Both the position numbers and the translations under genes were made by a program. A stretch of 64,000 nt of DNA from Prorocentrum cordatum (Eukaryota; Sar; Dinophyceae; Prorocentrales; Prorocentraceae): assembly GCA_963575745.1 (NCBI GenBank), contig CAUYUJ010018621.1:135882-199881 (forward strand). Reading direction: 5' to 3'. A model generated the notes under the pieces. The model had not been told where the DNA came from, ran no database searches, and saw only the letters and a program-made list of their open reading frames with translations. Shown piece by piece: positions 21,573-32,899 of this stretch; within the stretch, counting starts at the first letter, position 1; each line of letters starts with the position of its first letter.

Positions 21573-22455
21573 GGAGGCCTCTTGGGGCATCCTGGAGGGC
21601 TGTCGGACAGTCAGGAGCTCGTTCGGCGACTTCTAAGGCAATCTCGGGCCGTCATTGGCCGTTTTCGCTCGCGGTCTGGAAGCGCCGCTTCTGGCGAGCT
21701 GGGGCCGTCTTCGGGCGATTCTTTCGATAGCCCCCGGCGCCCTGGCGGGGCCCCCACGGCCCCCGGCCCTCCCGTGCGCTGTGGGAATCTCTCCGGATCG
21801 AGTCGGTGTTCGAAGCGGCACCCGCGAAGATCGCTTCGATTCCAGGCGAAGGGGTCGGAAGACCCCCGTCTTGGCCGTCTGAAAGCCGCTTCGGGCCGTG
21901 CCGAAACGCTCCGGAAGCCCTCCAGGGCCGTCTGGAGTCTGGAGGCTGTCTCGGCGGCTGTGACGCCTCTCGGGGGCCGTTCTGGGGCTTCCTGGGGCCA
22001 CTTGGGGCAGCGTCGAGGATCGTCAGGAACATCTCACGGCGTCTGGGGGGACGTTTTTGAGTGCCTCTTTGGGGCCTACTGGGGCTCCTTGGAAGCCTCT
22101 TGGGGTTTTCGTGCGGCCTCTTAGGGGCCTCTTGGGGGCCGCTGGGGGCCTCTTGGGGGCTTCCAGGGGCGGAGAGCTCGAAATGTCAGTTGGTGCTCCC
22201 CCTCGAAGTTCTCTCTCGAGGCGTTCTGGGGGCGCTCTTGGGCTGCCTTGGAGGCCTCTTGGGTTGTCTCGGGGGCCTCTTGGGTCGTCTCGGCGTCTTC
22301 GTGGGGGCCTGTTGGGGCGATATGTGGGTGTCCGGGACCGTCTTGGAGCGTCGGGAAGCTGAACAAGCAGAAACGGGAAAATCTTTGAAAACCCTATGTC
22401 AAATCAATGGTTTGGGCTTCTTGGGACCCTTTTGGGGGCGATCTTGGAAACCCTT
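21573..22455 (+). repeat. CTCTTGGGG satellite array, block 4 (right part)
   Basis: Resumes the array interrupted at 18,400. It matches the unit at 3,770-3,850 (CAGTCAGGAGC...GGCCGTTTTCGC...GGTCTGGAAGCGCC), then continues with units whose tail near 22,343 is GAGCGTCGGGAAGCTGAACA. Confidence 0.7.
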
Positions 22456-22479
22456 TTTTTGCACAAAGGCAAGGCGCGG

Positions 22480-22549
22480 TGCAGCAGCAGTAGTCTCAGT
22501 CTACTGCTGCACTGCTGCTGCCCATGAGCCAGACTGTCTGGCTCATGGG
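22480..22549. repeat. two adjacent hairpins
   Basis: CAGCAGTAG...CTACTGCTG around 22,490-22,511, then a perfect 13-bp inverted repeat CCCATGAGCCAGA / TCTGGCTCATGGG (22,521-22,549) with a 3-nt loop. It interrupts the array; about 200 bp of featureless sequence follows. Confidence 0.6.
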
Positions 22550-22759
22550 GCAACGTCGGGGTCTCCGACGAAGTGCCACACAGCATCTAAGGCCAGGAAG
22601 ATTTGAATAGCGTAAGTTCGCCGGCCCAACGGGCCAGAGGCGTGCTAAGATCTCCGGTAACTACTTAACAATATTTCTAGTTCGCGCGCGCGGGGCGGCC
22701 CCTGGGGGTCCCCCGGCGGAAAGTACCCCGACCGCAGCCCGGGAAGGTCTACTCAGAGA

Positions 22760-23240
22760 TGGTTTTCCTCCTGGGCACGGCCTCTCAGGCCCCCCAGAGC
22801 GCGCCAAAGGGCCCCAAGAGGCCCCCAAGACTGCCCAAGAGGCCCCCGAGACGCCCAAAGGACGCTCCAAGACGCCGAAGATGATCCCAAGACGGCCCAA
22901 ACGATATGTCCGCGTTTCGGAGCCTCTTGGAGGCCTCTCGCGGCCCTTTTCACGTGTTGGGGATTCCTTGGGCCGTCTGGGGGCGGCCCTGGGCCGTCTC
23001 GGCGCCTTCGTGGAAGCCTGTTTGGACAATGTTTGGGGTGTCCTGGACCGTCGTAGAGCGTCGGGAAGCTGGACAAGCAGAAACGCTAAAATGTACCAAA
23101 AGCCTATGTAAAACCAATAAGCTTGGCCTCCTGGGGCTCTCTTGGGGGTGCTATTGGGGACCCCTTGGGCCGTGTCGGAAGCCTTGTGGGCCATCCGGAA
23201 GCCATCTTGGGCGTGCTAGACGATATTTCCGCGACTGTAC
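22760..23240. repeat. CTCTTGGGG satellite array, block 5 with orientation switch
   Basis: Minus-oriented subrepeats (22,785-22,900) switch to plus orientation at about 22,915 without an intervening TA tract. A unit tail lies near 23,048. Confidence 0.6.
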
Positions 23241-23555
23241 AGCCATCGGCCTTACCTAAGGAACGAGAAATAAGGAACGAAGCCCCTTTGTTTTCCAAGG
23301 AACAATGCATAAGGAATGATAAATAATAAAAAGGCATACGGAACGATGGATAACGCATGCAAGCCTAGGGAACGACCGAGCCCCTTTTGAAAAGCAAGTG
23401 TTCCTTACTCAAGCCGCTCACTGTAGGCCTCTTGGAGGCCTCTCACGACCATGCTCATCTGTGTTGAGGCTGTCCTGGACCGCCTGGGGGCGTCCCTGGC
23501 GGCCGGGTGCACCCATGGAGGGTCGAGGGCCCCCCTCCCGGTCGCCCGCCGCGTG
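23241..23555. other. spacer with AAGGAACGA repeats
   Basis: AAGGAACGA/AAGGAATGA motifs recur from 23,255 to 23,370. A short piece of satellite follows (23,420-23,480). No gene. Confidence 0.45.
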
Positions 23556-23559
23556 GCCA

Positions 23560-23562
23560 GGG

Positions 23563-23600
<38 letters not shown>

Positions 23601-23930
23601 GTATTTTAAAAAGTTGCGTGGGTGTCGTGGATCCCCGTGGTCAACGTGCCAAGCATGGCGGTCTGGAAGGACTCAGGAATGTGAGGGCGCAGTAGTTGCG
23701 TTCACTCGCGGTGTTCACGCCCCAGGAATGGCGTTCTGGCAAGATTCAGGATCGTCAAAACGCGACAGTCATGTTGAGTGATTCGTGGCGATGGAGCCCC
23801 GAAACCAGTGTTTTGGCACGCTTCAGGGTCTTCAAACGGTTCTCTCCCAACGATGCAGTTCCCTCATTGGATATGAACCCATGGAGGGGCCTATGAAGAG
23901 ACGCTTGGAGGGAGGGTTAATTCCAACATC
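23560..23930. repeat. (TA)n plus repeated 48-bp segment and degenerate repeats
   Basis: (TA)n at about 23,562-23,602 is followed by GTTGCGTGGGTGTCGTGGAT, the same segment that follows (TA)n at 1,336. Diverged repeats with AGGAATG and GGCGTTCTGG continue to about 23,900. Confidence 0.5.
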
Positions 23931-24639
23931 GTTGATGCCTCTTGGGTGTCCACTGGTCCTCCTCTTCCTCCTGCTCGTCCTCCTCCTCCTCCTCCTCTTC
24001 CTCCTCCTCCTCCTCGTCCTCCTCCCCCCCCGCCCCCTCGCCCTTCCTCCTCCTCCTCCTCCTCCTCCTTCCCCTCCTGGTATTCCTCTTCCTCCTCCTC
24101 CTCCTCCTCCTCCTCCTCCTCCTCATCCTCCTCCTCCACCTCCGCGTCCTCGTGCTCCTCTTCCTCCCTCCTCCCTCCTCTCTCCTCCCTCCCCCCTCAG
24201 GGAGGTGTTTATGTGGCCCGTGGGGTGTTTGCGTGGCCCTATTGGCGTCTGTATGGCCAGGGGCTCTCAGGACCTGGTGAATCCTCGAGCGCGGCAGACG
24301 GGGGGGTAACCTCTACGAAGAGATCCACCTCGCAATCTACAACAAAACAAAAACAGCGTTCGGCGGGCCTCGTAGGCCAACTGAAGATCTTCCTTGGGGG
24401 CCTGGCCTGCGGGAATCAACCCATATCAACCCATACCCTCCTCACAGCTGATTCTTGTTGAACACCGTACGCTAAACCTGTTAGGGCATATGAAGATCTG
24501 TTTGGTTTGGCCTGTAGATTTTCGAAAGACTGAAGAGGTCTTTGAAATGGCTGAACAATTTCTTGTGGTCTCAGGGGAGCTTCTTGCGGTTTCCTATAGA
24601 GCTTCTGGGGACTTCCGAAGGGTTTTTTATTGAGGCCGG
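23931..24639. repeat. CTC/TCC pyrimidine tract and unannotated spacer
   Basis: A CTC/TCC microsatellite occupies 23,945-24,200. From 24,200 to 24,640 I see no gene or strong repeat, although weak satellite-like phrases begin near 24,560. Confidence 0.55.
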
Positions 24640-24980
24640 TGGACAGAGTTTTTGGGATCCCTTGGAAGCCTCTTTGGCCTTCACGGGCCCGCCTTGGAGC
24701 TCTCTTGAGGCCCTCGCGGCCGTCTGGGGAACCTCTTGGGGCCGGCGTGAGACCGTATTGCGCAATTCATGGGTCATCTTAAGCCGCCTCGGGTCCCTCC
24801 AGAAACCCTCTGGAACCAATTTCGAACAATAGTTGGTCTCTCCTGGGCCATTTCGAAGCCTTTTGGGCCATTTCGAAGCCTTCTTGGGCTGTCGTGGAAC
24901 CATCTTGGAGGCCTCTTGGGCAATCATCCGCCGACGGCAGCCCGAAAAGGCGAGAACGCCAACAACCTTCAAGACCGAAG
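24640..24980 (+). repeat. CTCTTGGGG satellite array, block 6
   Basis: A last diverged plus-strand unit, ending in a tail CAGCCCGAAAAGGCGAGAAC (about 24,941) that matches the AAAAGGCGAGAnC form of the 3.7 and 18.3 kb units. It leads straight into the (TAC)n tract. Confidence 0.6.
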
Positions 24981-24994
24981 ACTGGCATATTCAA

Positions 24995-24999
24995 TCGCA

Positions 25000-25045
<46 letters not shown>

Positions 25046-25051
25046 TTACTA

Positions 25052-25083
<32 letters not shown>

Positions 25084-25086
25084 ACG

Positions 25087-25144
<58 letters not shown>

Positions 25145-25154
25145 TACGACTACG

Positions 25155-25189
<35 letters not shown>

Positions 25190-25198
25190 TACTACTAT

Positions 25199-25292
<94 letters not shown>

Positions 25293-25415
25293 GACTGCTG
25301 CCCTGCTGCCTGCTACCTTTTTTAAAAAAAAACTTTTTTACTCTTTTGAATACTGCTGTTGCTGCAACAACTACAACTACAACTACAACAACAACAACAG
25401 CAACAACTACTACTA

Positions 25416-25447
<32 letters not shown>

Positions 25448-25456
25448 ACGACTACG

Positions 25457-25523
<67 letters not shown>

Positions 25524-25607
25524 TACTTTTACTACACTATTACGACTAATACTACGCTACTACTGCTATACTGCTGCTACTGCTATATGTACTACCACTA
25601 TCCACTG

Positions 25608-25643
<36 letters not shown>

Positions 25644-25856
25644 TACTACTATACTACTACTACTACGATCGGACTACGACTACGACTACGGACCTACTAC
25701 TACTACTACTACTACTACTACATACTACTGCGGCTGATGCTGCTGCTGCTGCTGCTGACATAGTCACTTACTACTACTACTACTACTACTACTACTATAC
25801 CTAATATACTTACTACTACTATACGGACTACTACGGCACTAATACTACTACTAACT

Positions 25857-25888
<32 letters not shown>

Positions 25889-25903
25889 TACCGGACTACT
25901 ACG

Positions 25904-25963
<60 letters not shown>

Positions 25964-26150
25964 GCTACTGCTACTGCTACTGCTACTACTACTGCTACTG
26001 CTACGACTACGACTACGCCTACGCCTACGCCTACGCCTACGACTACGACTACGACTACTACTACTACTACTACTAGTACTACTACTACTACCACGACTAC
26101 GACGACTATTACTACTACTACTACGACGACGACTACTACTACGACTCCTA
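24995..26150. repeat. (TAC)n / (CTA)n microsatellite, ~1.1 kb
   Basis: TAC trinucleotides with blocks of TACGAC and TACGCC variants and short interruptions. All frames are open over hundreds of codons as poly-Thr, poly-Leu or poly-Tyr, which are artefacts. Confidence 0.9.
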
Positions 26151-28130
26151 CTCCTACTCCTATCCTTATTCCGTATTAGAATATACTCCTACTCCCCCCT
26201 CAGGCCGGCCATTAGGGGCCGCATCCGGGTGGTCCCATCCGAACCTGTAAAAAACAATACAAAATCAACATGTTTCTTATTTTTTCCTCTCGACATGGAC
26301 GTCCTGTCGTCCACGGCGATAATCCATTGCAAAAAATACCACAAAGAGCACACGCGCGCGTTCATGTCAGAATCCTACCGAACACCGTGTGTTTGCAAGC
26401 ATTTCAACATAAAAACATCAAAAACCCAATGCTTTTTCACAAAAAATTGTACAAATTTCCCGCCCGGGCTCTCTTGCTGAAATCATAGGAAAACCATAGG
26501 AATCTTAAGAATTCGGTCGAATCCAGCGATTTCACGTCATCGCGCGGTGCACTCGCGATGCTCTGTCATGCACCCAGGCCGCGAATCCTGTGCAAAAAAT
26601 ACCACAAAGAGCACACTCGCGCGTTCATGTCAGAATCCTACCGAACACCGTGTGTTTGCAAGCATTTCAACATAAAAACATCAAAAACCCAATGTTTTTT
26701 CACAAAAAATCTACACATTTCCTGCCCGGGCTCTCTTGCTGAAATCATAGGAAAACCATAGGAATCTTAAGAATTCTGTCAAATCCAGCGATTTCACGTC
26801 ATCGCGCGGTGCACTCGCGATGCTCTGTCATGCACCCAGGCCGCGAATCCTGTGCAAAAAATACCACGCGGGCGACATGCGCGCGCGTCGCCGCGAGCGC
26901 ATGCTCAAATCCTTCTAGAGTCGTCGCCGTCATTGGCACCGTCGCATGGACGTCCTGTCGTCCACGTCGCAAAATGCATGGCAGGAATGGGACCCGGCTT
27001 ACCGGGCCGTTCTCGACACGGCCACCTCTGGCTTCCTGCGGTGTACCGGGCCATTCTCGACTCGTCTGGCAATGCGTGCGCGGCATTCAACATGCGCTCG
27101 CCAGTTCCCGTCGGCAACCGCCATCGCGGCCGCATCAGCTGTACCAAACCGGCTGGCCGGTGTGACTTCGGCCCCCAGTTGTGCCAGCTTTGCTTCTTAT
27201 GTTGTGGGAGGGCGGGTGGGACTGGGCATGCCATGCTTGACTCGCTCGAGCTGGCTAGCTTGACTCCTACTCCTACTCCTACTCCTACTCCTATCCTTAT
27301 TCCTTATTAGAATATACTCCTACTCCCCCCTCAGGCCGGCAGATAGGGGCCGCATCCGGGTGGTCCCATCCTAACCTGTAAAAAACAATACAAAATCAAC
27401 ATTTTCTTATTTTTTCCTCTCGACATGGACGTCCTGTCGTCCACGGCGATAATCCATTGCAAAAAATACCACAAAGAGCACACGCGCGCGTTCATGTCAG
27501 AATCCTACCGAACACCGTGTGTTTGCAAGCATTTCAACATAAAAACATCAAAAACCCAATGCTTTTTCACAAAAATTCTACACATTTCCTGCCCGGGCTC
27601 TCTTGCTGAAATCATAGGAAAACCATAGGAATCTTAAGAATTCGGTCAAATCCAGCGATTTCACGTCATCGCGCGGTGCACTCGCGATGCTCTGTCATGC
27701 ACCCAGGCCGCGAATCCTGTGCAAAAAATACCACGCGGGCGACATGCGCGCGCGTCGCCGCGAGCGCATGCTCAAATCCTTCTAGAGTCGTCGCCGTCAT
27801 TGGCACCGTCGCATGGACGTCCTGTCGTCCACGTCGCAAAATGCATGGCAGGAATGGGACCCGGCTTACCGGGCCGTTCTCGACACGGCCACCTCTGGCT
27901 TCCTGCGGTGTACCGGGCCATTCTCGACTCGTCTGGCAATGCGTGCGCGGCATTCAACACGCGCTCGCCAGTTCCCGTCGGCAACCGCCATCGCGGCCGC
28001 ATCAGCTGTACCAAACCGGCTGGCCGGTGTGACTTCGGCCCCCAGTTGTGCCAGCTTTGCTTCTTATGTTGTGGGAGGGCGGGTGGGACTGGGCATGCCA
28101 TGCTTGACTCGCTCGAGCTGGCTAGCTTGA
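26150..28130. repeat. nested tandem duplication (867-bp unit)
   Basis: Segment 26,560-27,250 recurs at 27,427-28,117, offset 867 bp, with only scattered single-base differences. Within it, a ~100-bp block starting ATACCACAAAGAGCACAC occurs three times (about 26,336, 26,602 and 27,469). A CCTACTCC-rich junction with GGGGCCGCATCCGGGTGGTC occurs at 26,215 and 27,347. Frames of ~100-195 codons exist in each copy, but none resembles a known family and several are open at once, so I do not call a gene. Confidence 0.75.
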
Positions 28131-28242
28131 CTCCTACTCCTACTCCTGCTCCTATCCTACTCTACTTCCTACTCCTCTCTCCTACTCCTACTCTACTCCT
28201 ACTCCTACTCCTACTCCTACTACTACTACTCCTACTACTACT

Positions 28243-28297
<55 letters not shown>

Positions 28298-28298
28298 G
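28131..28298. repeat. (CCTACT)n and (TAC)n microsatellite
   Basis: TCCTAC repeats turn into a pure TAC run ending at about 28,297. Confidence 0.8.
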
Positions 28299-28870
28299 TT
28301 AAGTGAGATACGCGTGCACTCAACGGAGGGAGGGGAGGAGGAGGAGAGGAGGAGACAGGGACGGAGGGGAGATGTTTTCCACATGGCAGCGTGGCGACGC
28401 GCACCTCCACCCGGGCGCGGACCCCGGTGGTCCACGCCCGGCGCGCGTGCGTGGGCCCTGACGGCCCACGCGCTCGCGCTCTGGCACGCCTGCGGCCGCA
28501 CGGCCCAGGCGTCAGGGAGCAAAGCGGGGTGGGTGGGCACCCGCGCGTCGGCCTGAGCCGAACGCTACGGACCCAAAATGGAAAATGGCTACCTGTGCCC
28601 ACCCCCCCCCCCACTTAACCTGCAGTCTACAAACCAATCAGACTATACAAGTTAAGTGAGATACGCGTGCACTCAACGGAGGGAGGGGAGGAGGAGGAGG
28701 AGAGGAGGAGGCAGGGACGGAGGGGAGATATTTTACTCATGGCAGCGTGGCGACGCGCACCTCCACCCGGGCACGGACCCCGGCGGTCCACGCCCGGCGC
28801 GCGCGCGTGGGCCCTGACGGCCCACGCACTCGCGCTCTGGCACGCCTGCGGCCGCACGGCCGCGAGAAAG
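28299..28870. repeat. ~353-bp tandem duplication
   Basis: GTTAAGTGAGATACGCGTGC starts at 28,299 and again at 28,651. The copies share a GGA tract and a GC-rich segment with CCACGCCCGGCGCGCG. Confidence 0.75.
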
Positions 28871-29271
28871 TAAAAGCGCAGCAGCGCGCGCAGGCCGCCC
28901 CGCCAGAGGCACAGGGCGGGGCTCGAGGCCCGGTGAGCCTCGCGCGCACGGCCACTAGCCTGCATCCCTGAGGCCTTCCGCGCCCCGCGCACCCAGAGCG
29001 CGGGCGCGGCGCGTGCGCGAAGAGCGCGAAGTAAGGAAGAAAAACGAAGCGGCGCGCGATGCGCCGGGCGCAGAGCGCAAGCGTGGCCCCGCCCGCGCAG
29101 CGCGCAGGAAGAAGGGGGCCGCACAGCGCGCGACGTGCGCGCCATGCTCAGAACAACCTCTCACTCACGGGCCTGGGCCCGTTTGGCGGTCCGCCTGAGT
29201 GGGCCGCTGTCTTCCGCCCGCAGCCCGCGATGCCGCGGTCGCTGGCGTCGGGATGTGGGGTGCTGCCGCGC
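28871..29271. other. GC-rich spacer, probable 3' UTR side of the next gene
   Basis: GCGCG-rich sequence without clear repeat or gene. It lies 3' of the minus-strand RNA-binding gene. Confidence 0.35.
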
Positions 29272-31362
29272 CTAGATGGATGGCGTGCCCCCCTGGCGGC
29301 CACGGCCCTCGTCGCCGCTGCGATCTCCGCCGCGCTCACTGCGGCTGCGGGGGCTGCCACCATCGCCGCCCCTCGAAGCGCGGCTGCCCGCGCCGGGCCT
29401 GCCACGTTCGCTCGGGCCGCGGCTGCCCTGGTCGCCCTTGGAGTAGCCGCCCTTGCCGCCCTTGCCGCGGCCCTTGGCGCCCTTGGCAGTCGCGCAGGCG
29501 TGCTTGCCCTTGACCTTGCCGCCCTTGCCGCCCTTGTCGCCTGAGCCCTTGCCGCGCCAGGCTGGGATCCCTCCCCCGCCGGCGGCGGCCTCCGCTGCGG
29601 CTGCCGCAGCGCGCCTCCGCTTCTTCTCCTGCTCGCACCAGCCGCCGCGGGGAGCGCGAAGCTGCCAGGCGTGCTTCCCGGTCTTACGCCGCGAGCGGCC
29701 GGGGGGGGTGTCGCCGCGGCGCGCCCACGCTGGGCCCCGCGCCAGGCTGCGGCTGGGCGACCTCTCGCGCTTGGGCCAGCTGAGGTCGCCCGGCGGGCGG
29801 TCCCCCTCAGCGCCCGCGCTCGCAACACCCGCGCTGGGGCGCTCTCCGTGGCCGGAGCTGGGGCCTGGCGCCCCCCGCTCGGCGTGGCCGCTCTGCCGGG
29901 CCTTTTCCACCACCGTCTTGGGCTTGCCGTAGCCGACGCGGCAGGCCTCGCAGTAGCTCACGTCGCACCCCTTGCAATGCCACCGCAGGGCCCCGCTGTT
30001 AGCTCCGCCCGCGGGGCACACCTCGCAGCCCCAACCGTCTCCCGGGTCGAAGGAGCTCCAGCGCATCTTGCGAGCGCACGTCGGGCAGGCAGGCGGCTGG
30101 ATGGTCGGGCCATCCGCCCCGTCGCTGCCTGGGTCGGGGCCGCGAGGCCGGCTCGCCCACTCCGCGACCACCGTGCATGGGTCCGTCTTGTAGAACCGGT
30201 AGTTCGACCGCATGCACTCCCGCGCGCGCTTTGCATCAGCGCGGCGGTGGAACTCCACGAGCACACACGGCTCCCGCTTGTGGCGGTGGTCGTACAGGAA
30301 GGCGATGTGCTTGACGACGCCGAAGGGCACTACCACCTGCCTGACCACCTCGGCGTCGACGTGGCGCGGCACCCACTCGATGCGGATGATGGCCTCGCGC
30401 TCGTCGTGTTGGTCACTGGGCTGCTGCTGGGCGCTCTGGCGCTGCTCCTCCTTGCGCCTGCGGCGGCTCCTCGAGCGCGGCCGGCGCTGGGGTGGGCTTT
30501 CCCCCGCGCCTGGCGTCGCCGTCTCCTCCACCTCCGTCTTCACCTCGAGGGACCTCGGCGGGGCTCCTCCGCTCTTGGGCTTCAGGACGGCCTCTCGCTT
30601 CACGACGACGGCCCTCGGAGGTGCGCCCTCAGTCTTGGGCTTCAGGACGGCCTCCTCCGCGCGCTCCTCGCGCTCGCGGTCGCGGTGCTCCTCGCGCTCG
30701 CGGTCGCGGCGCCGCGTGCGCGAGGGGGTCCGGACGGCCCGATCGCGCCTGCGGACCTCCTCGGCGAGGCGCTTCTGCTCCGGAGAGCGTGGGGGCCGAG
30801 GGCGCTCCGCCGGGGCGCCCTTGCTCCGGCGCCGCGCTGCAGCCTGGATGGCCGCTCGCGCCAGCGCCGCGGTCACGGCGTCCTCGCTCGGGTCGAGCGC
30901 AGGGGCCGGAGCAGGGCCCGCCTCGCCCTTGCTCGAGGCGTCCTCCACGTCGGTGAGCCCCCCGACCGCCTCCGCGTCCACCGTGCGCATCATGTCGAGC
31001 AGCCCCTTGTTGTTCTTGCAGAGCTCGCGGAGCCCCGGCATGGGCTGCCCCTGGAACTGGGCCAGGGCGAGCGCCAGCTTGGCCGCCTGGCGCTGGACCT
31101 TGACGTTCGGCCCCGCGCCCACTCCCCAAGCGCCGCGCTTGCCGTCGACGAGCACCAGCTGGGCGTGGTCCTCGCTCGCCCTCGCGGCCAGGCAGGCCGC
31201 CGCGATGCACGGGGCTGCCTCGTGGTCGTGGTTGATCACTTCGACGAGGTCCTCGCTGTTCAACTTGCCCACCACCGTGTACAGGATGTTGTGGGCGGCG
31301 CTCCGGAGCTCGTCCGACAGCGCGGACCCCGAAACGACGACGCCGAGCGGGTTCACCGCCAT
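29272..31362 (-). CDS. RNA-binding protein: dsRBD-like, RRM, zinc finger
   Basis: A 696-aa protein from ATG 31,362, single exon. A dsRNA-binding-like helix region lies at about 78-104 (AWGVGAGPNVKVQRQAAKLALAL). A basic Arg/Glu-rich segment (178-235) follows, then two copies of VLKPK(T/S)xGAPPR (239-250, 259-270) and an RS-rich patch (293-305). An RRM spans about 324-402 (AIIRIEWVP as RNP2-like; EPCVLVEF as RNP1-like). A Cys-rich zinc finger has cysteines at 426, 429, 446, 449, 463, 466, 471 and 474. The C-tail is Gly/Lys/Arg-rich. A role in RNA processing is plausible; the target is unknown. The frame stays open upstream into the tyrosine-recombinase region, which I regard as coincidence: residues before Met are low-complexity and the start context is good. 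The DIRS-like element ends about 0.5 kb upstream. Confidence 0.75.
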   Translation of the reverse strand: MAVNPLGVVVSGSALSDELRSAAHNILYTVVGKLNSEDLVEVINHDHEAAPCIAAACLAARASEDHAQLVLVDGKRGAWGVGAGPNVKVQRQAAKLALALAQFQGQPMPGLRELCKNNKGLLDMMRTVDAEAVGGLTDVEDASSKGEAGPAPAPALDPSEDAVTAALARAAIQAAARRRSKGAPAERPRPPRSPEQKRLAEEVRRRDRAVRTPSRTRRRDREREEHRDREREERAEEAVLKPKTEGAPPRAVVVKREAVLKPKSGGAPPRSLEVKTEVEETATPGAGESPPQRRPRSRSRRRRKEEQRQSAQQQPSDQHDEREAIIRIEWVPRHVDAEVVRQVVVPFGVVKHIAFLYDHRHKREPCVLVEFHRRADAKRARECMRSNYRFYKTDPCTVVAEWASRPRGPDPGSDGADGPTIQPPACPTCARKMRWSSFDPGDGWGCEVCPAGGANSGALRWHCKGCDVSYCEACRVGYGKPKTVVEKARQSGHAERGAPGPSSGHGERPSAGVASAGAEGDRPPGDLSWPKRERSPSRSLARGPAWARRGDTPPGRSRRKTGKHAWQLRAPRGGWCEQEKKRRRAAAAAAEAAAGGGGIPAWRGKGSGDKGGKGGKVKGKHACATAKGAKGRGKGGKGGYSKGDQGSRGPSERGRPGAGSRASRGGDGGSPRSRSERGGDRSGDEGRGRQGGTPSI

Positions 31363-31899
31363 GATGCTGTAGTCGTGGTAGCGCGACTTGCTGTGGTCCG
31401 GGGCCACCAGGCCCACAAGGAACCCTATGATGCACGCTGCCGGCGCGCGGAACGGAGGCGCGGCTGGCGCGCGGGGCTGGGGTGCGCGCGCCGCTAGCGC
31501 GCATCGCTCTGGAGTCGGAGACGGCTGCGGATGAGAGGACCAGGAGGAGATGGGCGTGCCTGGGGCGATCGGGGGCGGCGGCGAAAGGGGATTCGAGGAC
31601 GAGAGGTCCACCGGGATACCCCCGCAACGCGAAGCCCCCGCCCCGAACCGAACACCTGGTGGACCAGCTTGCTGCTTCCCAACACGCCCGCTAGCTCCCC
31701 GCCCCGGCTCGTGTCTTACCTGCTCCTCATCCTCTCCCTCCTCCATTTTTGCCCCTGCTCGCGCCGATGGGCGTGCCCGCGGGGGTCGCCCGGGCGCCCA
31801 GGCCGGGCGCTCCGAGGGCCTCAGGTCGCTCCCAAACGGGGGCTGGTCGCTCCCGACCAGCCGGTCGGGGTGGGTCATGGCCAAATCGCCGTCACCACC

Positions 31900-32870
31900 G
31901 CGGGCGTCCGGTGCCAGTAAGGCGTGGCCTTCCGCCATGCCTCGGGCCAGGGAGTGGGATCCCATCTGGCCCGCGTCCACGCCGCAGGCGGCGGCCGCGA
32001 GTTGGAGGAGCCCCTGCACCTCCTCCCGCATAATCGGGTGGCCGTCAGGCCTGCGGAACAGGGGGAGCCCCGCCTCGGTCCCTTGTCCGAACCGGTCCGG
32101 CAACTCCCTCTGGAATTTGGCCAGTGCGTCCACGACACAAAAATCCACCCCCGAACGGAAGTGGTTGCGCACGCAGCCCGCGTTAAACTGGTCCGTCTTG
32201 GACGACGTGATCGTCAGCACTACCTCGTCGCAGTCGCCGAGCCACGCGCTGGGTGTACCCCCACGCAGGCCCTGCACGTCCTGCCCACGCACCACCCGTC
32301 CCATGCTCCAGGAGCGGTCTTCCTGGACCAAGTACTCCGACGCGCGGAGCATGAAGAAGTACCCGGTCATGAGCGCCGCCCATAAGATGGTCGCCTCTCG
32401 GCGCGTGGCCGCCCCGTGGGCGAACAAGTATTCGCGGAGCCAGCGCAACGTGCGGGGGGTGGCTGGCAGCTTCCGCTTCGCCTTTCCGTCCCAGCGGCGC
32501 AGTCCCTCGATCGTGGTCCAGAGCCGGCGCCGATCGGAGGTCACATCCCCGAAACCCGCCAGGGTGTGGGCATGCCGAATGGCGAACAGGCGCTGGCGGA
32601 TGGTCGTGGCCCGCCTCTTCATCACCTTGTACAGGTACACGACATATCGGATGAGGTCATCCTCATCCGTCAGGCGGGCGTCCCGCGTCTCCCCTGGAGG
32701 CACGGGCTCCGGCCTCGGAGCCTCCGCCGGAGTACCCAGTTACGCCACCCGGCGCTGTGGTTGGCACGCGTCCCTTCGGCGAGCTTAGCCAGCATCGCCT
32801 CGGTGGCGGTCGCGTCCAGCTCGCGGGGGTCGGTGAGCTCACCCCGGACCCCTTTCGGGGCGTCTCCGCC
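31900..32870 (-). pseudogene. tyrosine recombinase of the DIRS-like element
   Basis: The N-terminal core-binding part starts in one frame (MLAKLAEGTRANHSAGWRNW, about 32,795 downward). It continues after a frameshift near 32,720 as TIRQRLFAIRHAHTLAGF. The catalytic Arg is in MTGYFFMLRASEYL and the Lys region is TITSSKTDQFNAG. The HxxR box reads SHSLARG, one residue longer than the usual HSLRRG. No credible catalytic Tyr follows before the frame becomes low-complexity, so the 3' end is probably lost. Confidence 0.65.
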
Positions 32871-32899
32871 GGCGTAACGCCAGGCCGCGGGCTTCGCCA

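Noticed and set aside
24995-26150. Long poly-Thr, poly-Leu and poly-Tyr open frames
   Set aside because: They are the three readings of a trinucleotide microsatellite.
26799-28101. Duplicated 95-195 codon frames as tandem genes
   Set aside because: Tandem gene arrays are common in dinoflagellates, but here frames on both strands are equally open and none has recognisable features.
31363-31900. Continuous frame joining the recombinase to the RNA-binding gene
   Set aside because: The joining residues are low-complexity Pro/Arg/Ala with no domain, the recombinase lacks its catalytic end, and a good ATG exists at 31,362. Fusion is not supported.
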